Both the position numbers and the translations under genes were made by a program. A stretch of DNA of 64,000 bases, from the NCBI RefSeq assembly GCF_012933465.1, contig NZ_JABBND010000005.1:1-64000 (forward strand). The letters run 5' to 3'. Every line of letters begins with the position of its first letter. Position 1 is the first letter of the stretch. The stretch comes from Actinomycetospora sp. TBRC 11914 (GTDB lineage Bacteria > Actinomycetota > Actinomycetes > Mycobacteriales > Pseudonocardiaceae). The notes below the pieces were generated by a model that saw only the letters and a program-made list of their open reading frames with translations, was not told where the DNA came from and did no database searches. Positions 43,140 through 50,425 of the stretch are shown here, one piece after another.

Positions 43140-44216
43140 TCAGCACGCGAGCGGTACGCCCTGGCCAGAGGGGTAGAACTGGAGCTGAACGGCGTCACTT
43201 CGTGGAACGACGAACGCCGGGCTGGTCCCATGTCTCCATGTCGCAGGCAGGAGCAAGTAGTAATTGCCGGACTGAAGCACATATTTCAGACCGGTGTAGC
43301 GGAATCGGAAGCTTGACTCGCTGGGGCCTCCGCGGTCCGAGCACATCGTCTCCGTCACTGCCGGCGCTTGGAGCCCTAGTCGCCCCCTGCTCAGTACCAC
43401 GAGGTCGGGAGAAGACCCCAGGGCGTCCTCGATCTGCTGCGCACGACCGGTCCCCACCCCGATGGCATAGGAATTGATCGCCCAGAAAAGTCCCACGGTG
43501 ACGAGCACGAAGGCGACGGCGTACTCCACGGTTCGAGTGTTCGCGTGCGCGGAGTCGCCCCGCAGAGGCCGCCCGCTCCCAGGCACGTGCCATCGCAACA
43601 CGCAGGTCAGGGTCAGAGCCCCCAGACAGAGCAACAGTCCGCCGGACTCCGGCGGGAAGCCGGCGTCGAGGGAGCCCACCGCGATGAGCAGGGAGAGCAC
43701 GATGATGACGAGCCCGAGTATGGCGACGGTCGCGCGAACCGCACGTTCTCCTTCACGATGCAGAGTGATCGGGATCCGGACCAGGACTCGGCGAGCGAGC
43801 AGGACACCAAGAGCACACGAGGCGATCAATGTGAGCGGGACGAACAGGCCGTCCGCGCTCCGGACGAGGTAGTCCTGGGTCGTGAACCCGAACACCGTCG
43901 AGCTCACGCCGAAGTAGCGGGTCAGCGCTTGTGCATGAAGCAGTCCGAAGTAGAACAGCAGAGCCGTGATAACGGTCGTCGGCGCGATCACCGCCCCCAG
44001 CGTCTGCACCGCCCTGCCGACCGAAGCCGCCTTCGATGCCCTGGCGGACCCGTCGTCCTCACCTTCGTGCACCGCAGTCGAGCGCTCGACGACGAGCCGA
44101 GACCGATGCCCGAGCTCGGCGCTCCGCGACGGACGCGGAGTGGGCACGTCCGCGTCTACTGTCTCGCCGCTGGCGCGCCGCCTCGGCCTGCCGTTCGCGA
44201 CCCTGCGAGTCCTCAA
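43140..44216 (-). CDS. hypothetical membrane protein
   Basis: This frame of 358 residues has about four hydrophobic segments (around residues 75-98, 120-142, 160-182 and 190-205) plus one near residue 235, and an exported C-terminal region with FRFRYTGLKYVLQSGNYYLLLP. No family is recognised. The start is a TTG at 44216 that overlaps the stop of the lipoprotein gene (TTGA), which argues for coupling; a GTG about 23 codons later is an alternative because the first 60 residues are basic and low in structure. It may form a surface complex with the lipoprotein encoded upstream. Confidence 0.65.
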   Translation of the reverse strand: MRTRRVANGRPRRRASGETVDADVPTPRPSRSAELGHRSRLVVERSTAVHEGEDDGSARASKAASVGRAVQTLGAVIAPTTVITALLFYFGLLHAQALTRYFGVSSTVFGFTTQDYLVRSADGLFVPLTLIASCALGVLLARRVLVRIPITLHREGERAVRATVAILGLVIIVLSLLIAVGSLDAGFPPESGGLLLCLGALTLTCVLRWHVPGSGRPLRGDSAHANTRTVEYAVAFVLVTVGLFWAINSYAIGVGTGRAQQIEDALGSSPDLVVLSRGRLGLQAPAVTETMCSDRGGPSESSFRFRYTGLKYVLQSGNYYLLLPATWRHGTSPAFVVPRSDAVQLQFYPSGQGVPLAC

Positions 44217-45328
44217 CCGGTCGCACCGCTGCTCGACGTACCACTGGAGGTGTCGCTCGACGTTCCCGTGGACGTGCCCGTCGACGTGCCCGTCGACGTC
44301 TCCGTCGATGTACCGGTCGACGTCTCCGTCGATGTACCGGTCGACGTTCCCGTCGAGGTGCCGGTCGAGGTCCCCGTGGACGTGCTGGTCGACGTCCCCG
44401 TGGACGTGCTGGTCGACGACTCCGTGGACGTACCCGTCGTCGACGTCCCGGTCGTCGACGCGGTACTCGTCGTGCCGACGGAGCCCTGCGCACCCTTCTC
44501 AGCTTCGACGTTGTCGGCCGCGGCGTCGCACTCAGGCGAGGTCACCTTCTGCCTCTTGCACTTGTCGTCGATCTCCCCGTCGACCCGGGCCGCGTGTGAC
44601 TCTTGATCCTTCGCCTTCAGCGGATCCGTGATCACGATCGTGATCTTCGTACCCCGCTCCAGCTTGCAGTCCTGTGCGATCTCGGGGTCGCAATCGACCA
44701 GCTTCCCGTTGCGATACGTCTTGGGAGTGGGCACGTAGCTGATGTGGTGGAGGAAGCGACACTCAGTGGCCTGATCGTCCGGTCCGGTGTAGTTGCAATC
44801 GGAGAAGCGTTGCAGTTCGCCGAGCGGCCGCCCCTCCTGATCCAGCACCGCGATCGCACACTTGCCGCCCTCACACTTGCCCAGTGCTGCCTGGTAGGCG
44901 TCATCCGGAACGGTGCGGAAGCGATCATTAGCATCGATTGCGTCGATGTCCCATCTGGCCCCCGAGCGCCCTGACGAATTCTGATCGCCAGCTCCAGGGG
45001 CCACGACGTCGCCTGGGGCACCGGGGGCGCCGGGGCGTTCACTGGACGACCCGGAACCGTTCGGGCCCCCGGGATCGCCGGTGGTCCCCGTCCCACCTGC
45101 CGGGCCCGGCTGTCCGGGGCGTCCCGGCCCGGGCTCGTCCGGTCGTACCGCGGAGCCCGACGATCCTGGCGCGCCACCGGGCTGACCGGACGCCCCCGCA
45201 ACGATCGTCGGGGCGTTACCATCGCTCCTCGGTTCCTGTTGCGCCCCCGGCGCCGTGCCACAGGCGACTGCTCCGAGGACGCAGGCAGAAACCACGATGG
45301 GCAGCCACGCGCGAGAAGAGCCCGTCAC
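44213..45328 (-). CDS. lipoprotein with collagen-like and Ser/Thr-repeat regions
   Basis: This is an exported lipoprotein of about 371 residues. A short signal (RAWLPIVVSACVLGAVAC) ends in a lipobox-like A-V-A-C. Next comes a Gly/Pro-rich stretch with collagen-like G-x-y steps (residues 35-110), then a folded middle domain with six or more Cys (for example KCEGGKCAIAV, DCNYTG, DCDPEIAQDC, KCKRQ), and a long TSTGTSTG-type tail. GTG at 45328 has GGAGGTGGG upstream; ATG at 45346 is the alternative. The Cys-rich middle is not recognised. Its stop overlaps the start of the membrane protein gene. Confidence 0.72.
   Translation of the reverse strand: MTGSSRAWLPIVVSACVLGAVACGTAPGAQQEPRSDGNAPTIVAGASGQPGGAPGSSGSAVRPDEPGPGRPGQPGPAGGTGTTGDPGGPNGSGSSSERPGAPGAPGDVVAPGAGDQNSSGRSGARWDIDAIDANDRFRTVPDDAYQAALGKCEGGKCAIAVLDQEGRPLGELQRFSDCNYTGPDDQATECRFLHHISYVPTPKTYRNGKLVDCDPEIAQDCKLERGTKITIVITDPLKAKDQESHAARVDGEIDDKCKRQKVTSPECDAAADNVEAEKGAQGSVGTTSTASTTGTSTTGTSTESSTSTSTGTSTSTSTGTSTGTSTGTSTGTSTETSTGTSTETSTGTSTGTSTGTSSDTSSGTSSSGATG
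44254..44470. repeat. 12-bp tandem repeat encoding Thr-Ser-Thr-Gly units
   Basis: A run of about 18 units of a 12-base repeat, with a GTCGACGT-like core on the plus strand, encodes the TSTG/TSTE tail of the lipoprotein. Units vary slightly. It is a protein-coding low-complexity array, not a CRISPR. Confidence 0.8.
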
Positions 45329-45786
45329 CTCGACCCACCTCCACATTTTCCAACGCTCGGGGAACCCCCCGCCGAGGACCGGCTGCATCGCTAGCGTCAG
45401 CGCGATTACTCCAGACGGCTGGCGAAGGAAGCCCGGCAGGAGGCCTGCCTCGACCTGGCTGGACGGGCCCCATCTCTGGAACAACTCTCCGGAGGTCGCG
45501 TCGGGCCGGGTATACGTAGATCTGCGTATCTTGGTGGCCGGCCCCGGCAAGTCGCGCCGGCTTGTTCCATGCGTGCCCGTATATCGACGGACAGGTCAGG
45601 GTCGGCTGCGGCTAGTCCGGTTGCGCAACCACCGCATTGATGTTCTCGAAGGGCCGCTCGACTTCCGTCGAGCCGGACCACCTCACGGGACGATGGCGCA
45701 GCTCAGGCTCGGTTCCATGACCCATCGATCCGACAGTGGGCGCGGACCGGCAGGGGCAGCGTCTTCCGCGATCGCCGTGACAGGCG
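45329..45786. other. intergenic region with one near-palindrome
   Basis: This 458-base stretch lies upstream of the lipoprotein gene and downstream of the hydrolase gene. No coding frame is convincing. It holds a near-perfect 18-bp palindrome at 45512-45529 in locally AT-rich sequence and is the probable promoter region of the lipoprotein operon. Confidence 0.5.
45512..45529. promoter_or_regulatory. near-perfect 18-bp palindrome
   Basis: ATACGTAGATCTGCGTAT is symmetric except for one base pair on each side. It sits about 185 bases upstream of the lipoprotein start in the only AT-rich patch of the region, which suggests an operator. Confidence 0.4.
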
Positions 45787-46533
45787 TCAGAGCGAGTCCC
45801 AGAACCGCTGCATCGTCAGGGCGGCCCGCTGTGGCGCCCGCGAGGGCCAGTGGTGGCCGAGTCCATCGAGGACAGCGACCTGCGCACCCGCCCGTCGCGC
45901 CGCTTCCCGGCGCTGGGCCTCGGTGCCGACAACCTGGTCCTTAGTCGCGAGCACCGCGAGCCCGGGACGCTGCGCCGCGCGCTCGAGGTGCTCGCCGAGG
46001 CGGGCCATCACCGGTTGCGCTGCCGCCCGGTAGAGCGCGAGGACGGCGTGGGCCAAGGAGGGGTCGAGGCGCGCGACGACACGCTCCGCGACCGGCAACG
46101 GCATCCCCCGGTCGCACAGGCGACGGGCTCGATCCGCAGGGCCGCCGTCGAGGAACGCCACGAGCTGGCGCTCCCCGGCACCGGGCGTCTGCCAGGTCCG
46201 GGCGAGCTCGTGCCAGACGTAGTCGGGGTGGAAGACGCCGACGGTGTCGCTGACCCAGCTGCGCAGCAGATCGGGCCGGTGCATCGCGACAGAGACGACG
46301 TGCGCACCTCCCCAGTTGTGCCCGACCAGGTCGACCGGCTCGCCGATGTGCTCCAGCTCGGCCTCCAGCCAGTCCCGGTAGCCCACGGGCGTCGTGTCGA
46401 ACCCGCCCGGCAACGACGCGCCGAACCCCGGCGGGGAGAGCACGACGGCGTCGTCCTTCCCCAGCTCCGCGAGCAGCGGCTCCCAGACCGCCGCGGTCTC
46501 GGGGTTGCCGTGGACGAGCACGGTGGTCGTCAC
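45787..46533 (-). CDS. alpha/beta hydrolase with Asn at the nucleophile position
   Basis: This 248-residue protein looks like an epoxide hydrolase or haloalkane dehalogenase relative: VLVHGNPET (HGNP oxyanion motif), DLVGHNWGGAHV at the nucleophile elbow, and GLGHHWPS with the catalytic His. Relatives have GHDWGG or GHSWGG; here residue 73 is Asn, so the usual nucleophile is missing. The protein could be inactive, use another chemistry, or deamidate to Asp. GTG at 46533 is the start. It is divergent from a TetR gene with a shared operator and is probably repressed by that regulator. Confidence 0.83.
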   Translation of the reverse strand: MTTTVLVHGNPETAAVWEPLLAELGKDDAVVLSPPGFGASLPGGFDTTPVGYRDWLEAELEHIGEPVDLVGHNWGGAHVVSVAMHRPDLLRSWVSDTVGVFHPDYVWHELARTWQTPGAGERQLVAFLDGGPADRARRLCDRGMPLPVAERVVARLDPSLAHAVLALYRAAAQPVMARLGEHLERAAQRPGLAVLATKDQVVGTEAQRREAARRAGAQVAVLDGLGHHWPSRAPQRAALTMQRFWDSL

Positions 46534-46608
46534 AGGACCACCGCTGTCCCGGCCGGGCCCGCCTCGGCCGCCACTACATCGTTCATCGCCACCCCACGAG
46601 CCTCACGT

Positions 46609-46630
46609 ACTTGTTGGACAACACGCAAGT
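46609..46630. promoter_or_regulatory. probable TetR operator
   Basis: ACTTG at 46609-46613 and CAAGT at 46626-46630 form an inverted repeat across a 12-base centre with inner partial symmetry (TTG and CAA). It lies between the divergent hydrolase and TetR genes, so it likely controls both. Confidence 0.5.
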
Positions 46631-46646
46631 TAGTAGGGTGGCACTC

Positions 46647-47267
46647 GTGCTCAGTGCGGACGAGAGGGAGCGTCCGACCCAGGCGCAGCGCCGTGAGCGC
46701 ACCGAGGCGGCGCTGCTGCACGCCGCGGCGGAGCTCGTGGTCGAGCGCGGCGTGCGGGCGTTGACCCTCGCCGCCGTGGGCACGCGGGCCGGCTACAGCC
46801 GCGGGATCGTCTCCCACCACTACGGGTCGAAGCAGGCGCTGGTCGACGCGCTGGCGCGGGCCTCGCAGACCGGGTTCGTGCCCGGTGTGGTGCACCCGGC
46901 CGGGCTGCAGCGTCTCGTCTTCCTGATCGAGGGCTACGTCGCCGCGCTACCCGGCGCGGACACCCTGAGCCGCTCCTTCCTGCTGCTGTGGGCCGAGGCG
47001 GCGACGAGCCACGAGCTCGCCGAGGTCTTCCGCGAGCGCGACGAGGCCTTCCGCGCGGAGCTGCGCGCCGACGTCGTCGGGGGCATCGACGCCGGCGACA
47101 TCCGTACTGACGTCGACCCTGTGGTCACCGCGGTCGCGATCGTCGGACAGCTGCGCGGCGTCGGTCTGCAACTGCTGCTGGCCGAGGACACCCTCGACCC
47201 GACCGTGCTCGCACCGGAGATGGCCGAGCAGTGGCGCCGGGCGCTGCGGGTCGACGCCCGGAGTTAG
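46647..47267 (+). CDS. TetR-family regulator
   Basis: This 206-residue regulator has an N-terminal helix-turn-helix (ALTLAAVGTRAGYSRGIVSHHYGSK region) and a helical ligand-binding C-terminal domain. GTG at 46647 follows GTAGGGTGG and leaves the inverted repeat at 46609-46630 outside the coding sequence; a TTG at 46611 would start inside that operator and is rejected. It is divergent from the hydrolase gene at 45787-46533 and probably represses it and itself. The ligand is unknown. Confidence 0.88.
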   Translation: MLSADERERPTQAQRRERTEAALLHAAAELVVERGVRALTLAAVGTRAGYSRGIVSHHYGSKQALVDALARASQTGFVPGVVHPAGLQRLVFLIEGYVAALPGADTLSRSFLLLWAEAATSHELAEVFRERDEAFRAELRADVVGGIDAGDIRTDVDPVVTAVAIVGQLRGVGLQLLLAEDTLDPTVLAPEMAEQWRRALRVDARS

Positions 47268-47392
47268 AACGACCTCCGGCATTCCGACCCCTGGGCACGA
47301 TGCGCGCACACGGCGGCGAGGCGATCGAGTGCGCCCAGCCCGAATCGGCACCGGTCGCAGCTGGGCGATTGCCGTCGGAAGCGCTCTCGGGC

Positions 47393-47413
47393 ACCGAGTG
47401 CTCCCGACTCGGT
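47393..47413. terminator. palindromic intergenic repeat, copy D
   Basis: ACCGAGT and ACTCGGT pair perfectly over seven bases with a 7-base spacer. The right half (CGACTCGGTC at 47405-47414) and the following TTTCGA match the other copies. It lies about 125 bases after the TetR gene end. Confidence 0.5.
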
Positions 47414-47439
47414 CTTTCGACCAACGGTTACGACCGGAG

Positions 47440-47765
47440 ACCCCAGCACGGAGGCCTCTCCTGATACCGAGCGATGATCCCGGTCGGCGGGCCGAATTGC
47501 CCGGCGCCCCACCGCGACGAACAGGCACCTCACGATCCACGGCTGGACCTCCTGGGTGTCGAGCAGCGCGAACTCGCGGTACCCGCGCTCGAGGTCCCCC
47601 TCGCTCGCCACGCCACCGGTGACCATCGCAGGTTGGCCGCCCACGTCGGACCGCCCAGCCGCACGTCCACCTCAGCGAGGCCGCAGCCGAGATCGGCGAC
47701 GTGTGCCCCCTGACCCGGCCGACCGCCGCAGATCGCCGTCGAGCAGGTGCACCCCGCGGCCTGCC
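47440..47765 (-). pseudogene. possible degraded methyltransferase remnant
   Basis: Read on the minus strand, one frame gives GAHVADLGCGLAEVDV near 47700-47650, a good match to the SAM-binding motif of methyltransferases. A second frame further on gives SEGDLERGYREFALLDTQ, which looks like a coherent protein end. The two are in different frames and no full domain is present, so this reads as a frameshifted and truncated copy. The evidence is short and the call is weak. Confidence 0.3.
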
Positions 47766-48333
47766 GGAGGCGCTCGGTCTCGACGTCGTTGGATTCCAGC
47801 TCTTAGCCCGTCACCCACGCCGGGCTGTCCGGTCGATGAGAGCAGCTACCGACGGCTCGTGTTTCGCCGTCCAGCCGGCGCGCGGGCGCCGCGATCCATC
47901 GAACCACGCCGCAATACGTAATTGTGCGAACCCGTCGAACACGGCCGCGGACCGGGTCCGGCGACGATGGCCGAGTCGGTGGCGATAGCTCCGGCAGGCC
48001 GAACGTGGCGATGTTCCCCCCGCCGCAGCAATGCCGTTGGTCACTGCTGGCCGTCGACGCACGCGGCTATTCGTACACCACGTGTTTCTGCGAACACGGA
48101 ACGTGGCCGAGCGGGAAAGTTCGACGGGGATTGCATCGTCGACCGCAGATCGACGGCGCGGACAGCCCATTCACCTCGGACATCCGGCCTCAATCTCGAC
48201 CCCCGTCGGCCACCGGGACAATCACTCATCCAGCGGATTCCGTGTTGTCGGATCGGCAACGCATCTTTGGCGTCGTCAGGGGGGCACGGGAACCGGCTAG
48301 CCCCCATAATCCGAACGAACCGATCGGGGAACC

Positions 48334-48738
48334 ATGTTCGACACGCCTCCCGCGTCCGCGATCACCGCCACTGACACCGTGACGGTGCTCGATCCCGACG
48401 CCACTCCGAACCATGTGCTCGAGCGGGACAAGCCGTTCACCATCCAGGTTGACTTCCAGCTCAACGGACCGAATGTCCAGTTCCTCGGTGGGCAATGGAC
48501 GGTCACCGCGTACGCGACCGGCCTCAGCCTTCCCGCTTCGGTCAACCTCGGGAGCGCGACGACGCCGTTGGTCCCCACCGACGGCCATGCCTACAGCGTG
48601 CCCATCATCGTTGCGGCGAATGCGTTGGCCGAGGGCGTCTACCAGATGGTCGTCGTCATCACCAATCAGAACGGCGGTCAGGACACGCAGATGGCCGGGT
48701 TCAACCAGGGCACCGTAATCGACATCCGCGAGCCCTGA
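48334..48738 (+). CDS. small hypothetical beta-rich protein
   Basis: This 134-residue protein is predicted to be mainly beta strand (TATDTVTVLDPDA, FTIQVDFQL, QWTVTAYATG, YQMVVVITNQN). No signal peptide, Cys or membrane segment is present. ATG at 48334 is preceded by CGGGGAACC, and a CATAAT hexamer lies 24 bases upstream. Codon use is consistent with coding. It stands alone between remnant-rich regions. I do not recognise a family; an immunoglobulin-like or CBM-like sandwich is possible. Confidence 0.7.
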   Translation: MFDTPPASAITATDTVTVLDPDATPNHVLERDKPFTIQVDFQLNGPNVQFLGGQWTVTAYATGLSLPASVNLGSATTPLVPTDGHAYSVPIIVAANALAEGVYQMVVVITNQNGGQDTQMAGFNQGTVIDIREP

Positions 48739-48781
48739 GTTCTCGCGGTCCGCCGGACCCCGGTCCGGCGGGCCGTCCTGG

Positions 48782-48988
48782 TCAGCGAAGCCCCCGCCGA
48801 ACCATCTCGGCCCCGAACAGCTCACTGTCCATCCTCGCCACAGCGAGATGATCGATCCGCTCCTGCGAGTCCTCGGGCAGTAGAGAAAGCCGCCACGTAT
48901 CCGCCGTCTTCAGCTCCCAGGCCCTGCGCACGTGTTCGTCGGGCCAGTGCTGGAGTGTGCTGACCGGCACGCTCGCTCGTAGATCCAT
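48782..48988 (-). CDS. small hypothetical protein
   Basis: This 68-residue protein starts at ATG 48988 with GAGGAGA six bases upstream; the longer open frame before it lacks coding character. It is helical and charged (STLQHWPDEHVRRAWELKTA, LLPEDSQERIDHLAVARMD). No family is recognised; the spacing of acids and Arg suggests a small DNA- or protein-binding helix bundle. Confidence 0.55.
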   Translation of the reverse strand: MDLRASVPVSTLQHWPDEHVRRAWELKTADTWRLSLLPEDSQERIDHLAVARMDSELFGAEMVRRGLR

Positions 48989-49189
48989 CCGGTCTCCTCG
49001 ACTCGAACCCTGTTGCCTGGTCATTCGCATGATGACACGCTTCTCGACGATCACCGGGCCCGGGACGGCGTCCGGTGGGCAAGCCACTCGCAGGCAAGCT
49101 CGATCCGCCCGTCTCGAGGTGGCGAAGCCGGGTGTGCCTTCCACCCGGCGTCACGGCTGGATGACCTGTGCACTGTCTAGGTTTGACCT

Positions 49190-49625
49190 CACGCGGTTCC
49201 TGGTGCGCGGCGGCCACGTGATCACGGTGGACCCGGCCCTCGGGGACCTCCCCCGCGGCGACGTCTTCGTCGAGGACTGGCGGACCGCCGCAGTGGGCCC
49301 GCCCCGCGACCGACGCCGGCGAGACCGACGTCCCCGACGGCACCGAGATTCTCGACGCGACGGGCCACATCGTCCTGCCGGGCGTCGTCGACACGCACCG
49401 CCACACCCTGCAGACCGCGTTCCGCGGGCTCGGCGCGGACTGGTCGTTCGACCAGTACCGCGTCGCGATGCACGGCACGCTGCGGCCGCACTACCGACCC
49501 GACGACATCTACCTCGGCACCCCGCCGGGCGCCTAGAAGCATTGAGCTCGGCGTGACGACGATGGTCGACTGGTTCCACGCCGCCGACCGCCCCGAGAAC
49601 GCCGAGACCGCGCGTCGCGCCGGCC
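49190..49625 (+). pseudogene. frameshifted amidohydrolase remnant
   Basis: Three consecutive pieces of one amidohydrolase are visible in different frames: FLVRGGHVITVDPALGDLP near 49199-49300, then ILPG-type core HIVLPGVVDTHRHTLQTAF (metal-binding HRH) to a TAG at 49534-49536, then GVTTMVDWFHAADRPENAE from about 49550. At least two frameshifts and a large 3' deletion separate them, since the catalytic C-terminal two-thirds of the enzyme are gone. It lies just upstream of the TetR-P450 pair and may have been part of the same catabolic set. Confidence 0.8.
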
Positions 49626-49752
49626 CCGCAGGTCGACGGCGGCTCGACCGTCGAGGACAACAGCTCGAGCGGTGCGACGACGTCGTCGGGGCGTGGCAGC
49701 AGCGCCTGCGCCCGCGACGTGACCGCCAATCCCTTCCCGGGCGACACTGTCG

Positions 49753-49776
49753 TCCTGACAGGGCTTCCTGTCAGGA
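49753..49776. promoter_or_regulatory. TetR operator, perfect 10-bp palindrome
   Basis: TCCTGACAGG and CCTGTCAGGA flank a 4-base GCTT centre with perfect symmetry. It ends seven bases before the TetR ATG, so a bound dimer would block transcription or initiation of the TetR-P450 operon. This is a typical autoregulatory layout. Confidence 0.75.
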
Positions 49777-49783
49777 TGGCCGC

Positions 49784-50425
49784 ATGCCCACCCGGACCTT
49801 CCAGGGCGCGAGCGCGGAGGAGCGCGTGGCCGAGCGCCGCGCGCGGCTGCTCGACGCCGCGCTGGACGTGGTGGGCGAGCGTGGGGTCGCCGACTTCACG
49901 ATGACGGCGGTCTGCCGTGCGGCCGGGTTGACCGAGCGGTACTTCTACGAGTCCTTCGCCCGCCGGGAGGACCTGCTCGCGGCGCTGTTCGACGCCGTCT
50001 CGGACGCCGCGCTACGCCGGGCCGAGCAGGCGGCCGCGGACGTCCCGACCGCCGACCTAGAGACCAGGGCCCGCGCCGCCGTCCGCGCGACCGTCACGCT
50101 GCTCGCCCGCGACCCCCGGTCGGCCCGGCTCTACCGCGAGGCCGTCGGGCACCCGGTGCTCGCCGCCCGCCGTCAGGACACCGTCGCCGCGTTCGCGGGG
50201 TTCCTCTCGCGGCTGATCGTCGACGCGCACTCCGCCCTGCGGGACACGGACCTGACCACGACGACGGTGCTGCTCACCGCCGGGATCGTCGACGCCGTCG
50301 GGTTCTGGCTCGACGGCCGGCTGCCGACCGACGCCGAACACCTCGTCGCCCGCTGCGCCCGCCTCGTGGTGGCCGCGGCCGACGACCATCTCACCGAGCA
50401 GGCCCCCACCCGGGAGGGACGATGA
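49784..50425 (+). CDS. TetR-family regulator of the P450 gene
   Basis: This 213-residue regulator has the TetR helix-turn-helix at its N-terminus (RLLDAALDVVGERGVADFTM, AVCRAAGLTERYFYESFARRED) and a helical ligand domain. ATG at 49784 sits seven bases after a perfect palindrome, so autoregulation is expected and the transcript may be nearly leaderless. The stop overlaps the P450 start as ATGA. A degraded paralogue of its first 40 residues occurs near 58950-59053, close to a P450 fragment, showing that the pair existed twice. Confidence 0.9.
   Translation: MPTRTFQGASAEERVAERRARLLDAALDVVGERGVADFTMTAVCRAAGLTERYFYESFARREDLLAALFDAVSDAALRRAEQAAADVPTADLETRARAAVRATVTLLARDPRSARLYREAVGHPVLAARRQDTVAAFAGFLSRLIVDAHSALRDTDLTTTTVLLTAGIVDAVGFWLDGRLPTDAEHLVARCARLVVAAADDHLTEQAPTREGR

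Larger units (their letters stand above)
47268..48333. other. long intergenic region with remnants
   Basis: This 1.07-kb region lacks a supported intact gene. It holds palindrome copy D at 47393-47413, a possible degraded methyltransferase at 47440-47765 (minus strand), and, near its end, a CATAAT hexamer (48305-48310) that could be a -10 element for the gene at 48334. The remaining sequence shows mixed frames and low third-position bias. Confidence 0.5.

Noticed and set aside
44254..44470. Second direct-repeat block that could be taken for a CRISPR or satellite
   Set aside because: 12-bp units without spacers that encode a Thr/Ser/Gly tail in frame.
45406..45681. Short minus-strand open frame upstream of the lipoprotein gene
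   Set aside because: No ribosome site, Arg/Ala-rich reading and no codon bias; it covers the palindrome and probable promoter.
47924..48382. Possible plus-strand gene before 48334
   Set aside because: The reading includes a Cys/Trp patch that looks protein-like, but codon bias is poor, there is no ribosome site, and it overlaps the better gene start at 48334.
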